A stretch of DNA of 64,000 nucleotides from Bog-159 sp049511415 (GCA_049511415.1 JBEKYC010000033.1:8833-72832); one strand, 5' to 3'; counted from the first letter of the stretch, positions 7,907 through 16,920 are shown. The notes: generated from the sequence alone by a model not told the origin. Translations and numbers: made by a program.

Positions 7907-8815
7907 ATGGATCAGGTGACGCGACGCGCTTTTGGCCTGGCCGGCGCGGCGGTGGGCAGCGCGGCTTTGCAGATCGGCGCACAGACTGCTCGCGCTCTGC
8001 CGCTCGTATGCGTATTCTCCAAGCCGTTGATTAAGATTCACTATGAGGACCTGGGCGGCGTTCTGAAGGACCTCGGCGCCGTGGGCTGCGATCTGACGGT
8101 GCGGCCGGGCGGGCACGTGGAGCCGGCGCTGGCGCCCGCGGACCTGTACCGCGCGATTGAAGCCATCCGCGCCGAGGGCGTGGAAGTGCCCATGCTCACC
8201 ACCGCGTTCGTTTCAGCGGCGGATCCCACCCTGCGCTCGGTGCTGGCCATCGCCGGCGCGGCGCGCATGAAGGTGCCGTATTTCAAGCTGGGCTATTGGC
8301 AGTACCGGCCGGCGGACGACATTAAAGCGCGTATCGGCGAAGTGCGCCGGGATGTAGCCGGCCTGGTGGCGCAGGCGCGCGCTTACGGCATGGTAGCCGG
8401 ATTCCATAACCATTCCGGCAATTATGTCGGCGAGGCGGTCTGGGATGGGCGCGCCGTCATCGACGACATGGATCCGAATTGGATCGGTTATTATTTTGAC
8501 CCATGCCATGCCACCGCGGAAGGCGGCGAAGCCGGTTGGAATATTGCGCTGCGCATGGCGCTCCCGCGCATCAAGATGGTGGCGCTGAAGGACTTTTATT
8601 GGGAGAAGACGGGCGGCAAGTGGACCACGCGGATGTGCCCGATGGGTGAAGGCATGGTCGACTGGCCGCGCGTATTTGGCTTGTTGGCCTCGGCGCGGTA
8701 TGCCGGGCCGCTCTCGGTGCATATCGAATATGAGCCGGCGGATGTGCTGACGGCCATCCAGCGGGATCTGGCATTCGTGAACAAGCAGGTGGCGGCTGCT
8801 TGGGGCGTGGGATAG
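7907..8815 (+). CDS. Sugar phosphate isomerase/epimerase-like TIM-barrel protein with Tat signal
   Basis: The product belongs to the AP endonuclease 2/xylose isomerase-like barrel superfamily: GFHNHSGNYVG, YYFDPCHATAEGG and SVHIEYEP are at the positions of the metal-binding His/Glu/Asp residues. The N-terminus MDQVTRRAFGLAGAAVGSAAL is a twin-arginine signal, so the enzyme is predicted to be exported folded, as is common for acidobacterial and planctomycete members. The substrate cannot be told. An upstream in-frame ATG (7874) would lie inside the divergent GDPD gene and would bury the Tat motif, so 7907 is used. Confidence 0.8.
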   Translation: MDQVTRRAFGLAGAAVGSAALQIGAQTARALPLVCVFSKPLIKIHYEDLGGVLKDLGAVGCDLTVRPGGHVEPALAPADLYRAIEAIRAEGVEVPMLTTAFVSAADPTLRSVLAIAGAARMKVPYFKLGYWQYRPADDIKARIGEVRRDVAGLVAQARAYGMVAGFHNHSGNYVGEAVWDGRAVIDDMDPNWIGYYFDPCHATAEGGEAGWNIALRMALPRIKMVALKDFYWEKTGGKWTTRMCPMGEGMVDWPRVFGLLASARYAGPLSVHIEYEPADVLTAIQRDLAFVNKQVAAAWGVG

Positions 8816-8847
8816 CCGTGCGGAGTCCCCATGGTACAACGGCAGAT

Positions 8848-9921
8848 ATGCCTACTTTCCGCGTGGAAACTCCGCCTCGGGGCTACGACGTCAGGGTGGA
8901 GCGCGGCATTCTGGCGCACGTGGCGCAGTATCTGCCGTCCAAGGCCGGGAAGGTGTTCGTGGTGTCCACCGAGGATGTGTGGGGACACCATTGCTCGCGT
9001 CTGGAACACGGGCTGAAGGGCGTTCCGCACGATGTGCTGTTTCTGCCCGCCGGAGAAGATAACAAGCGCCTGGCGCCGGTGGAACGGCTGGCCGAAGAGA
9101 TGATCGAGCGAGGCGCGGACCGCAGCAGCGTGGTGGTGGCGTTCGGCGGCGGCATCGTCACGGACATGGCCGGCTTTCTGGCGGCTATCTTCATGCGCGG
9201 CATTCCGGTGTTGCAACTGCCCACCACCTTGCTGGCGCAGGTGGACGCGGCCATCGGCGGCAAGACCGGCGTCAATCTGCGCAGCGGCAAGAACCTGATC
9301 GGCAGTTTTCATCAGCCGTTGGCGGTGCTGGTGGATCCCGCGGTGCTCGATACGCTGCCCGATCGCGAGTATCGCGCCGGGCTGTACGAGATCCTCAAAG
9401 CGGGTGTCATTCGCGATGCAGCCCTGTTCCACTTTTTGACCGGCGAGAGCGCCGCGGTGTTGGCGCGGCTGCCCGAGGCGGTGGACCACATCATCGCGGA
9501 CTCTGTGCGCATCAAGGCGGAAGTGGTCTCGGCCGACGAACGCGAAGGCGGCCTGCGGCGCATTCTGAATCTCGGGCACACTTTCGGTCACGCGCTGGAG
9601 GCGGAAACCAATTACGTGCGCTTCCTGCATGGCGAAGCGGTGGCCTTCGGTATGCGCGCGGCGGTGTATCTGGCGCAGATGACCGGGCATCTTTCGGCGG
9701 AAGATAGCGTGGATATTCTGGAGGCAATCCGTCTGTACGGGCCGATACCCGCGCTGGACGGGCTTTCGGCGGATCGGTTGCTTGCCCGCCTGGCGAGCGA
9801 TAAGAAAACGATTCAGGGGCGCGTGCATTTCGTGCTGCCGCTGCGCATCGGCGAAGCGCGGGTGGTCTCGGGGATCGACGATGGCGCGGCGCTGGCGGCC
9901 ATCCAGGCCGCGTTGGCATGA
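8848..9921 (+). CDS. aroB: 3-dehydroquinate synthase
   Basis: The 357-residue enzyme converts DAHP to 3-dehydroquinate in the shikimate pathway. The NAD-binding GGGIVTDMAGFLAA, the GGKTGVN loop and the zinc-binding LGHTFGHALE and FLHGEAVAFGM segments are all present. Length is normal. The ATG at 8848 gives the usual start just before the first beta strand (PTFRVETPPRGYDV). It overlaps ubiE by four bases (ATGA), indicating translational coupling. The upstream isomerase-like gene ends 32 bases before it. Confidence 0.95.
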   Translation: MPTFRVETPPRGYDVRVERGILAHVAQYLPSKAGKVFVVSTEDVWGHHCSRLEHGLKGVPHDVLFLPAGEDNKRLAPVERLAEEMIERGADRSSVVVAFGGGIVTDMAGFLAAIFMRGIPVLQLPTTLLAQVDAAIGGKTGVNLRSGKNLIGSFHQPLAVLVDPAVLDTLPDREYRAGLYEILKAGVIRDAALFHFLTGESAAVLARLPEAVDHIIADSVRIKAEVVSADEREGGLRRILNLGHTFGHALEAETNYVRFLHGEAVAFGMRAAVYLAQMTGHLSAEDSVDILEAIRLYGPIPALDGLSADRLLARLASDKKTIQGRVHFVLPLRIGEARVVSGIDDGAALAAIQAALA

Positions 9922-10640
9922 AAGGCGCCACGCCGGAGGGCGCGCGCAGCGAGCAGGAGGCGGCCGCGTGGGTGCGCGCCATGTTCGGGCGCGTGGCGCA
10001 TCGCTACGATCTGGCGAATCACCTGCTGTCGTTCAACATCGACCGGCATTGGCGGGCGCACACCATCGCACGAGTACGCGATGTGCTGGCGCGCCCGGAA
10101 GCGCGCGTGTTGGACATCTGCTGCGGCACCGGGGACCTGGTCCGGGCGTTGCAGCGCGCGCGTTCGACCGGCATGCCGGTCTACGGGTCGGATTTCTGCC
10201 ATCCCATGCTGCTGGCCGCGCGTGCGAAGGTGGGGCCGCGATTGTTCGAGGCCGATGCCCTCCGCCTGCCCCTGGCCGATGCCTCGCTCGATCTGGTGAC
10301 AGTAGCGTTCGGCTTTCGCAATCTGGCCAATTATGATGCCGGATTGCGGGAAATGCGGCGCGTATTGCGGGGCGGGGGAGTGGCGGCCATCCTGGAGTTT
10401 TCCCAACCGCCCAACGCGCTGTTCGGGGCGTTATACACCTTCTATTCGCGGCGCGTGTTGCCGGCGATCGGCGGCGCCCTCTCGGGATCGCGGGACGCCT
10501 ACGCCTACCTGCCGGAATCGGTGCGCAAGTTTCCGGGCCCGGAGGAACTGGCACGGATGATGCGGGCGGCGGGATTCGGCGGCGTGGCGTTTGAGCGGTT
10601 GACGGGCGGGATTGTGGCGCTGCATCTGGGGCGCGTCTAG
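9918..10640 (+). CDS. ubiE: Ubiquinone/menaquinone biosynthesis C-methyltransferase
   Basis: This is a class I SAM methyltransferase of 240 residues with the UbiE/MenG signatures VLDICCGTGDLV (SAM binding), FEADALRLPL, and VAFGFRNLANYDAGLREM. It methylates demethylmenaquinone (or the ubiquinone precursor); acidobacteria usually make menaquinone, so menG is the likelier role. The N-terminal MFGRVAHRYDLANHLLSF is typical of the family. It is coupled to aroB by a 4-base overlap, linking chorismate supply and quinone synthesis. Confidence 0.93.
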   Translation: MKGATPEGARSEQEAAAWVRAMFGRVAHRYDLANHLLSFNIDRHWRAHTIARVRDVLARPEARVLDICCGTGDLVRALQRARSTGMPVYGSDFCHPMLLAARAKVGPRLFEADALRLPLADASLDLVTVAFGFRNLANYDAGLREMRRVLRGGGVAAILEFSQPPNALFGALYTFYSRRVLPAIGGALSGSRDAYAYLPESVRKFPGPEELARMMRAAGFGGVAFERLTGGIVALHLGRV

Positions 10641-10642
10641 CG

Positions 10643-10903
10643 TCAACCCAGTAGGTGATCGTACTCGGAGGGATCCAAACCGAACCGCTCCATCTGGCGG
10701 GGAAGGTCCGGGCGGATGGCCTCCGGAGTGCCCGCAATCCAGGCGGCGATCACGGTTTCGACTCCCACGCGGCTCTTGCCTTCCTCGTCCGCCAGGCTCT
10801 CGGCGGCTCCGCGAAGTTGGGCTTCGGCCTGATCCCGCACCGGGCGGGGAGTTTGCGCGAGAATCTGTTGCAGCAAATCTTCGGCGGCGTCATTCCAGTT
10901 CAT
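10643..10903 (-). CDS. Small PCP_red-like domain protein
   Basis: The 86-residue protein starts MNWNDAAEDLLQQI and has the spacing W-x(3)-A-x(3)-L-x(2)-I followed by PRPVRDQAEAQLRGAAESLA. This resembles the small PCP_red domain (named for the 57-kDa protochlorophyllide reductase subunit) that is also found alone in non-photosynthetic bacteria. No catalytic residues can be named. The start at 10903 is preferred over longer frames, which would run into the divergent hemerythrin gene. It is convergent with ubiE, ending two bases past its stop. The family call is tentative. Confidence 0.5.
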   Translation of the reverse strand: MNWNDAAEDLLQQILAQTPRPVRDQAEAQLRGAAESLADEEGKSRVGVETVIAAWIAGTPEAIRPDLPRQMERFGLDPSEYDHLLG

Positions 10904-10909
10904 TTTCGT

Positions 10910-10915
10910 TATAGT
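10910..10915 (+). promoter_or_regulatory. Candidate -10 (TATAGT) for the hemerythrin gene
   Basis: TATAGT ends 12 bases before the ATG at 10928, leaving almost no leader. The complementary strand reads TATAAC in the same place, so a compact bidirectional promoter for the divergent gene at 10903 is possible. Confidence 0.35.
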
Positions 10916-10927
10916 AGCAGGCAGGAC

Positions 10928-11395
10928 ATGCTGCGCGATCCGAGCCTGATTCCGCTTTCGCATCAGCATCACAATGGCCTGGCGTTGTGTGTGCTGACGC
11001 GGCGCGCGCTCGGCGAGGACGGCTCCGCGGCCAACGTCGCGCGGCTGGCGCGCCGCGCGGTGGATCGCTACGAACTGGAGTTGGCGAATCACTTCGAAAT
11101 CGAAGAGCAAATCCTATTCCCGGCAATCGAAGATGCCGTTGGCGGGTTGCCCCCGGTGGCGGAAATGATCGCGGAACTCATCGCGGAACATCGCCGGATG
11201 GAGGCTCTGATCGGCGCCTTGCGATCGGCGCCCGGCGCGGATTTGCTGGCGCGGTTCTGTGGTTTGCTCAGCGCGCACATACGGCGCGAAGAAAACGATC
11301 TTTTCCAGATGGCGCAGGCGCGTCTGCCGGAGTCCACCCTACGGGCGATAGGCGCGGCTATCGAGGCCAAGGTTGTGCGCGTCTGTTTCACCTAA
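10928..11395 (+). CDS. Hemerythrin HHE domain protein
   Basis: The 155-residue protein has the hemerythrin-like ligand pattern: HQHHNGLAL, HFEIEEQILFP, EHRRMEALI and HIRREENDLF supply His and Glu residues for a di-iron site in a four-helix bundle. Such proteins bind oxygen or sense NO/iron in the cytoplasm. ATG 10928 is chosen because it starts right before the first His-bearing helix (MLRDPSLIPLSHQHHN). Only 24 bases separate it from the divergent PCP_red-like gene, and about 38 bases from the next gene downstream. Confidence 0.85.
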   Translation: MLRDPSLIPLSHQHHNGLALCVLTRRALGEDGSAANVARLARRAVDRYELELANHFEIEEQILFPAIEDAVGGLPPVAEMIAELIAEHRRMEALIGALRSAPGADLLARFCGLLSAHIRREENDLFQMAQARLPESTLRAIGAAIEAKVVRVCFT

Positions 11396-11433
11396 GGTTC
11401 CCGAGCATTTCCGCCGAATATCTCCTGTAGAAC

Positions 11434-12627
11434 ATGATGCGGAATCGGATTCTTCGCGGATGGATGGTTCCGGCGCTGGCAACCGCGCTGAACCTGATGG
11501 TGGCGGCATCCACCTGGGCTGGTACGGGCGGTTCATTCACGGTGGTTCACACCTTCGCGGGCGCGGACGGATCGAGGCCTCTTGGCAACTTGCTGCTGAA
11601 TAAAGGGATTCTGTACGGTACCACCAGCGGCGGCGGCGCAGACAACGCCGGAACCGTGTTTCAGATCGTGGTTGGCAGCGGCACCCAGAGCGTGCTGCAT
11701 TCGTTCGCCGGTGGGGCTGGGGACGGGGCCAACCCGCTATCTGGTTTGATTCTCGATTCCATCGGCAATCTGTACGGGACCACTTTCGGTGGCGGGACGA
11801 ATTTTGCAGGTACTTTGTTCGAGATCAATTTCCAAGGCGGATTCGAGCTGCTGCACAGTTTCGCCGGCGCGCCGTCCGAGGGAGCCAATCCCGCCGGCAC
11901 TTTGGTGATGGACCATGCCGGCACTATCTATGGCACCACTTACGCGGGCGGCCGCATGCAAGGCTGGGGGACGGTCTTTGAATGGACACCCTCGAGCATT
12001 TACTTCACCGGCCAAAGCTTTTCGACTAGTGCGGGCGGGCCGCGCGGCGGGCTGTTATTGACCGCTGGACATTTGTATGGGACCACCTGCGGCAGCGGCG
12101 GCAATCCGTCGTACGGCGGAACTGTGTTCGAGGTGGCGGCGAAAACAGTTTTGTACACCTTCACGGGCGGCGCGGATGGCGCGCAGCCCATGGCCGGACT
12201 CATATCGGATGGCGCCGGCAATCTGTATGGCGTCACCATGGCCGGCGGCAGCGCCAGTTTCGGCAACGGCAACGGCGTGGTGTTCGAAATCAACAGCACG
12301 ACCGGAGCCGAAAAAGTGCTGCACGCGTTCAGGGGACCGGATGGGTCGTCACCCACGGGCAATCTGGTCCGCGATGCAGCGGGGAACCTGTACGGCACCA
12401 CGATGTGGGGTGGCGCATTCGGTTACGGCACCGCCTTCAAACTGGACGCATCCGGAAACTTGACCACACTGCACAGCTTTACCGGCGGAGCGGATGGCGC
12501 AAATCCGTTCGCCGGTGTGATCCTGGATTCGTCCGGCAACCTATGGGGCGTGGCGTCGGCGGGAGGATCCGCTGCGGCGCCCGCTGGCAATGGAGTGGTC
12601 TTTATGATCCCGCTTGGTCCGTCGTGA
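11434..12627 (+). CDS. Secreted TIGR03803-repeat protein
   Basis: A 397-residue exported protein with a signal peptide (to about TWAGTGG, residue 33). It is built from roughly eight repeats with the core GNLYGTTxxGG...GTVFEI...L.SF.GG.DGA.P, the pattern of the TIGR03803 family found in acidobacteria, verrucomicrobia and cyanobacteria. The repeats probably form a beta-propeller. Function unknown. Unlike the paralogue at 24273, it has no C-terminal IPT/TIG domain. Its stop lies three bases from the convergent TPR gene. Confidence 0.85.
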   Translation: MMRNRILRGWMVPALATALNLMVAASTWAGTGGSFTVVHTFAGADGSRPLGNLLLNKGILYGTTSGGGADNAGTVFQIVVGSGTQSVLHSFAGGAGDGANPLSGLILDSIGNLYGTTFGGGTNFAGTLFEINFQGGFELLHSFAGAPSEGANPAGTLVMDHAGTIYGTTYAGGRMQGWGTVFEWTPSSIYFTGQSFSTSAGGPRGGLLLTAGHLYGTTCGSGGNPSYGGTVFEVAAKTVLYTFTGGADGAQPMAGLISDGAGNLYGVTMAGGSASFGNGNGVVFEINSTTGAEKVLHAFRGPDGSSPTGNLVRDAAGNLYGTTMWGGAFGYGTAFKLDASGNLTTLHSFTGGADGANPFAGVILDSSGNLWGVASAGGSAAAPAGNGVVFMIPLGPS

Positions 12628-12630
12628 GGC

Positions 12631-14283
12631 TTAGCTGACTTGCGCCGGCTCGAAGTACCGCTGTGCCAACTCGGGCTTGGCGATGACCGCCTTGCGCCAG
12701 CAGGAGCGCGCCTCGGTTTGATTGCCCAAGGTCATGTGCGCATGCCCCAGATTCAGCAACGCCTCGCCGAATTGCGGGTCCGCCTTCAGCGCTTCCTTGT
12801 AGAGCACTGCGGCGTCCGCGGCCTCTCCGCGCTTCTGACAGATCAGGCCGGCGTTGTACAACAACTCGGGGCTGCGGTCGCCGGAGTCCAGCAACTGGCG
12901 ATAGATCTCGAACGCCTTGTCATAGTCGTTACTTTCGAGCGACAGGGCAGCCAAGCCGCGTAGCGCCTCTTTGGAATCCGCGCCGGAGTATGTGAGTTCC
13001 TGGAAGCAATTGCGGGCGGCATCTTTATTGCCGGCGCGCCAATGCGCAATACCCAGGTTCAGGCGAGCTTCGGGCCAGTTGGCACGCCGCTGCAGGCACA
13101 ACTCGAAAGCCTGCACGCTGCCCGGATAATCCGCCCGCTGCAGCCGCAGATGCCCGATGCGGAAGGCTGCATCATCGGCATCCGGCGAATTCTGCGGCAC
13201 CTCGGCATAGAGCTTTTCGGCAGCGGCGAAATCACCAGCCTGCTCGTGTACCAATCCCAGGTTCCAGTGCGCGCCAGCCAGCTTGGGATCGATTTCGAGA
13301 GCCCGCTCGTAGGCGGCGCGAGCGCCTTTTAAATCGCCCTGTTCCTGTAGCGCCACGCCCAGATTCAGATGCGCTTGCGGCGAATCCGGCTGCACCTTGG
13401 CGGCACGCGCGTAGGCGCTGGCCGCATTGCCCAGATCGCCGGCTTTGTGACAAGCTACGCCCAGGTTAAACCAGTTCTCGAAGACATTCGGCGCCACTTC
13501 CGCCAATTGGCGGGAATAAGTGGCGGCAGCGGCATGATCGCCCGCCGCGAATGCCGCGCCGGCCAAGCCTTCCAACGCGATTTGGGACTTGGGCTGCACT
13601 TCCGCCAGATGCTGGGCGTACTTGCGCGCTTGCGCATAGTCCTGGCTGGAGAGGGACAGCGAAACCAGATTGCTGAGGGCCTCCTCGGAATTGGGGTTGC
13701 GGTTCAGGATGCGGCGATAAAGATCCACGGCTTCGGTCGTGCGGTCGCGTTTCTGGAGCGCCACGGCCTTCCCGAACAAGGCTTCGTCATTATCGGGATG
13801 TCGGGCCAGAAAACGGTCGTAAGCATCCAGAGCTTCGTTGTGCCGTCCCAACTGCACCATGCAGGCGCCCAGGGCGAGATGCGCCTCCAGGCGCGCGGGG
13901 TCGTTCGAAATTGCCTTTTTGAATGCATCCGCCGCTTCATCCCAGCGCTCCAGACGGCCCAAACATACGCCTGTATTGAAGTACGCCGTGGGGTGCAGCG
14001 GCTGTAGCAGTGCGGCCTGCGCATAGCTCTGCGAGGCCGGCAGGTAGTCCTGCAATTCGTACTGCAATTGGCCCAAGGCAAAATACAATGCCGGGTGGCG
14101 CTCGCCGGAATCCAGCGCCCGCGCCAGTTCGTGGGAGGCTTCTTCGATCTTGCCCTCGAGGTGCAACGAGGCAGCCTTCGAAAGTACCCGGCTGATGCGT
14201 GCTTCTTGCGCGGAATTCGCGCCTCCGGCTGCGACTTCCACTCCGGATAGGGCCTCGTCGCTTCCTGTACGCTTGTAATCCAT
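12631..14283 (-). CDS. Possible internally initiated TPR-only protein within the giant TPR gene
   Basis: In frame with the long gene, an ATG at 14283 (MDYKRTGSDEALSGVEV) is preceded by AAGGAG with 9 bases spacing, one of the better ribosome-binding sites in the window. It would give a 550-residue protein holding exactly the TPR block without the zinc finger, membrane helix or LamG-like domain. The linker just before it (EETTKEKQ) is charged and domain-boundary-like. This is an inference from the sequence; no stop codon separates the two parts, so both products could exist. Confidence 0.4.
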   Translation of the reverse strand: MDYKRTGSDEALSGVEVAAGGANSAQEARISRVLSKAASLHLEGKIEEASHELARALDSGERHPALYFALGQLQYELQDYLPASQSYAQAALLQPLHPTAYFNTGVCLGRLERWDEAADAFKKAISNDPARLEAHLALGACMVQLGRHNEALDAYDRFLARHPDNDEALFGKAVALQKRDRTTEAVDLYRRILNRNPNSEEALSNLVSLSLSSQDYAQARKYAQHLAEVQPKSQIALEGLAGAAFAAGDHAAAATYSRQLAEVAPNVFENWFNLGVACHKAGDLGNAASAYARAAKVQPDSPQAHLNLGVALQEQGDLKGARAAYERALEIDPKLAGAHWNLGLVHEQAGDFAAAEKLYAEVPQNSPDADDAAFRIGHLRLQRADYPGSVQAFELCLQRRANWPEARLNLGIAHWRAGNKDAARNCFQELTYSGADSKEALRGLAALSLESNDYDKAFEIYRQLLDSGDRSPELLYNAGLICQKRGEAADAAVLYKEALKADPQFGEALLNLGHAHMTLGNQTEARSCWRKAVIAKPELAQRYFEPAQVS

Positions 14284-16863
14284 TGCTTGTTTCTCCTTAG
14301 TTGTTTCTTCCTGGCTTTTGCTTCCCGAGAGCAAACTGCAGATTCTGCCTAACCAATCGCCATGGCTTTCCAGCTTCACCCAGTACACCCGGGCGCGCTC
14401 GCCGGTCTCGCTGAAGAAGCCGACGCCACCGGACTGCAGGCGGTCATCGGTCCAGAAATCGGCTTCCTGCCCTTCCACAAACGCGCGATAGTGGTTGCCC
14501 TTCACATCCATGGTCACGCGATACGGCGTGTTGGCATGCACCATCATGCGCAGCGGTGTTAGGACACGGGCTCCCTTGTTGCCGTCGATCACCGGATAGT
14601 GAACCATGGCCACCATGGGCCGGGGCCCCGGTTCCAGCACCGTGAATTTCACGGCGTAATAATTCCGCGGATCGTGCGCCCGGACCACCCAATCCACGCT
14701 CTTGTTCTCGATCTGGGCCATGAACTCGAAACGGTAGTCGGACAAGGGCACCGACGGGCGGAACAGCGCCATTTGGCCCGGATGGACGAAGCCGTCCGCA
14801 CTGTATGACCAGCCCTTCGGTCCGCCCGCGGGTCCGCCCTTCCACTGATTCAAACCGCCCCGAAAGTCATCCGCGAAGTCGCGCAAAGCATGCGCGGCCA
14901 TCCATTGTTTGACGGAAAGGCTTCGGGAGGCGCCGGGGGCGGGGGCGCTGGGACGTGTCGGCAGGCGCAGCACCCCGGCAAGCAGCACGGCTGCTGCCGC
15001 CGCTGCCGTAAGTTGCCAGGCCATTTTTCGCGGCCCCGGGTTCGGACGCCCGCCGGAGATGGCCCGCAGGCCGGATCTGCGGGAGACACGTTCGGTGTCT
15101 TCGCGTCCGTAAGCACCGCTCATCGATAACAAGGCGTTGAACTTCACCCGCAGGGGGTGCGCACTGAACTCTGGGGTGGTCAAACGCCCAAGGCGCATCG
15201 TCCAGAGTACGGCACAGGCACGCACGGAACGGCCGGCGCTTGGATGCCATGGACGTCCGGGAGCAGCCAGCGCTCCCGCCGGCGCCGGCAGGCACTCGAC
15301 CTTGGGTAGCGGGACGTTTGGTAGCGGAACCAGCGTTGCGTCGTGCGGCGCAGCCCGGCTCGCATCCCAGGCCGGTGCGCCCGCGGGCGGCGATGCGGCC
15401 CGCAAGGGTGTGGCAGCCCGCAGCGAGGCCATGCCGACGCCATCGCAGACGCTCTGCCGTAAACCAGGCACGGCGAGGGTGGCCGCAACTACGGTGGCGT
15501 GACGCAAGTCCCGCCGCGGACTCTGATTCCCAGCGGATTGTCGCACGCCAGGGCTTGCAGCCGCCATCAGCCCTGATCCCGGACCCGCAGGCGCGGCGAA
15601 ACGGTCGAGCGGGCGTTCCGCGCGCCCGAGTTCGGAACGCACGGCGTGCCACGCAGGTGAGACTGGCGACAAAGCCGGTTGCAGATCCGCGCACGGCGAC
15701 ATGGGAGCCAGGCCCAGGGGCCGTCGCGTTGCCCGTTCGATTTGCTCGCCGGCTCGAAATGTGATTTCCAGATCCGGCACCGCGGGGCAGGCGCCGGTGA
15801 CCGCAACCAGCGGGCTGAGTAGCGGTACGCGCGGCGACGTCCCGGTGATGACTTGTGGCGCGATGGTTTTCGCGCCTGCCGCCATGGGTAATCCGGGGAG
15901 CGCTGCTTCGAGGCTGCCGAGGCCCCGTGCAGTCAGGACAGTGTTACGCGGAGCCTCCGTGGTGGGCGGGCTGATTTGCGCGACGGCTAACGCCTGAGAC
16001 GGTCCCGCCTCGAGACTCTGTTGGACGGAGGGTGTCCGCGGGGGAGCGATAGTGGCGGAGCGTGAAAATCGCGAGAATACGCTGCGGACCGAAACCAGCA
16101 GTTTATGGCTGGCCGCCGCCGTACCCGCCGGCGGAAGAGCGAACTGCGGCACGCGCATGCCTGCGCTCTCGGCCGACGGCACGCTTGCTGGCTCGGGGAG
16201 CGACACCCGGAACTTGGGCGACGCGTCCCGTCGCGGCATATGCTGCGTCGCGGCGAGTTGTGCCTGGGGACTTTCGGGAGATAGATCAGAAATGCGCGCC
16301 GCGCCCAGCTCGAGCGTCGGTCGGCTCGCCGATTCCGGAATAAACAGCCGGTACGGCGAAACGTTCCCGGTTGCGATCGGCGCGGGTGCGACAGGCGCTC
16401 CGCGGCTGGGATGTTCCGCGGTCAAATCGGGCCGCACGATTTCCGCGCCGCCCAACGCTGCCGGGCGGAATTCCGGGATGCGCGGCGCGAAAGGCGCCGC
16501 CTGCCGGTAAGAAACGGTGGATCCGCTCCACACGGGGTGCGCGGGGGTGACCTCGCTGCCGAGCAACATGCCCGGCCGTGCAATCTGAATGCCGGCGGCC
16601 CCGCTGGTTACACGGGGTTTGCGCTCCCCCGGCGCGGGCTGGGGCTGCGTCATTCGCACCGGCCGCGGAGCCGTCCCTGCCGAGGGTGGCCGGCGCTCGC
16701 GGAAATCGGCCAGCCGCGAAGGCTCCGGGTCCGGAGCTAACGCTTCGAATACGCGCTGCCGGAAGCGGTTTCGAAATTCCTGACGATGCGCGTCGCTGCA
16801 GAACTCCAGGTCACGGAGTTGGCGAATCGGTCCAATTCCTTTTCCGCAATATAAACACCGCAC
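12631..16863 (-). CDS. Giant zinc-finger / membrane / TPR protein
   Basis: About 1410 residues from a GTG at 16863, chosen because AGAGG precedes it and because the zinc finger then starts immediately (C3, C6, C22, H26: CLYCGKG ... LEFCSDAH). Residues about 60-600 are Pro/Ala/Arg-rich and probably disordered. One membrane helix follows near 612-632 (AWQLTAAAAAAVLLAGVL), then a beta-rich LamG/DUF1080-like domain (655-830; FVHPGQMALFRP, RAHDPRNYYAVKFTV), and more than ten tetratricopeptide repeats to the C-terminus. The role is unknown; it looks like a membrane-anchored scaffold. A second strong translation start lies inside at 14283. Confidence 0.75.
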   Translation of the reverse strand: MRCLYCGKGIGPIRQLRDLEFCSDAHRQEFRNRFRQRVFEALAPDPEPSRLADFRERRPPSAGTAPRPVRMTQPQPAPGERKPRVTSGAAGIQIARPGMLLGSEVTPAHPVWSGSTVSYRQAAPFAPRIPEFRPAALGGAEIVRPDLTAEHPSRGAPVAPAPIATGNVSPYRLFIPESASRPTLELGAARISDLSPESPQAQLAATQHMPRRDASPKFRVSLPEPASVPSAESAGMRVPQFALPPAGTAAASHKLLVSVRSVFSRFSRSATIAPPRTPSVQQSLEAGPSQALAVAQISPPTTEAPRNTVLTARGLGSLEAALPGLPMAAGAKTIAPQVITGTSPRVPLLSPLVAVTGACPAVPDLEITFRAGEQIERATRRPLGLAPMSPCADLQPALSPVSPAWHAVRSELGRAERPLDRFAAPAGPGSGLMAAASPGVRQSAGNQSPRRDLRHATVVAATLAVPGLRQSVCDGVGMASLRAATPLRAASPPAGAPAWDASRAAPHDATLVPLPNVPLPKVECLPAPAGALAAPGRPWHPSAGRSVRACAVLWTMRLGRLTTPEFSAHPLRVKFNALLSMSGAYGREDTERVSRRSGLRAISGGRPNPGPRKMAWQLTAAAAAAVLLAGVLRLPTRPSAPAPGASRSLSVKQWMAAHALRDFADDFRGGLNQWKGGPAGGPKGWSYSADGFVHPGQMALFRPSVPLSDYRFEFMAQIENKSVDWVVRAHDPRNYYAVKFTVLEPGPRPMVAMVHYPVIDGNKGARVLTPLRMMVHANTPYRVTMDVKGNHYRAFVEGQEADFWTDDRLQSGGVGFFSETGERARVYWVKLESHGDWLGRICSLLSGSKSQEETTKEKQAMDYKRTGSDEALSGVEVAAGGANSAQEARISRVLSKAASLHLEGKIEEASHELARALDSGERHPALYFALGQLQYELQDYLPASQSYAQAALLQPLHPTAYFNTGVCLGRLERWDEAADAFKKAISNDPARLEAHLALGACMVQLGRHNEALDAYDRFLARHPDNDEALFGKAVALQKRDRTTEAVDLYRRILNRNPNSEEALSNLVSLSLSSQDYAQARKYAQHLAEVQPKSQIALEGLAGAAFAAGDHAAAATYSRQLAEVAPNVFENWFNLGVACHKAGDLGNAASAYARAAKVQPDSPQAHLNLGVALQEQGDLKGARAAYERALEIDPKLAGAHWNLGLVHEQAGDFAAAEKLYAEVPQNSPDADDAAFRIGHLRLQRADYPGSVQAFELCLQRRANWPEARLNLGIAHWRAGNKDAARNCFQELTYSGADSKEALRGLAALSLESNDYDKAFEIYRQLLDSGDRSPELLYNAGLICQKRGEAADAAVLYKEALKADPQFGEALLNLGHAHMTLGNQTEARSCWRKAVIAKPELAQRYFEPAQVS

Positions 16864-16920
16864 GGCGCAACCTCTGATCCCGTCGTCGCTATTATAAGTC
16901 CAGTTACAAACTGAGAACAA

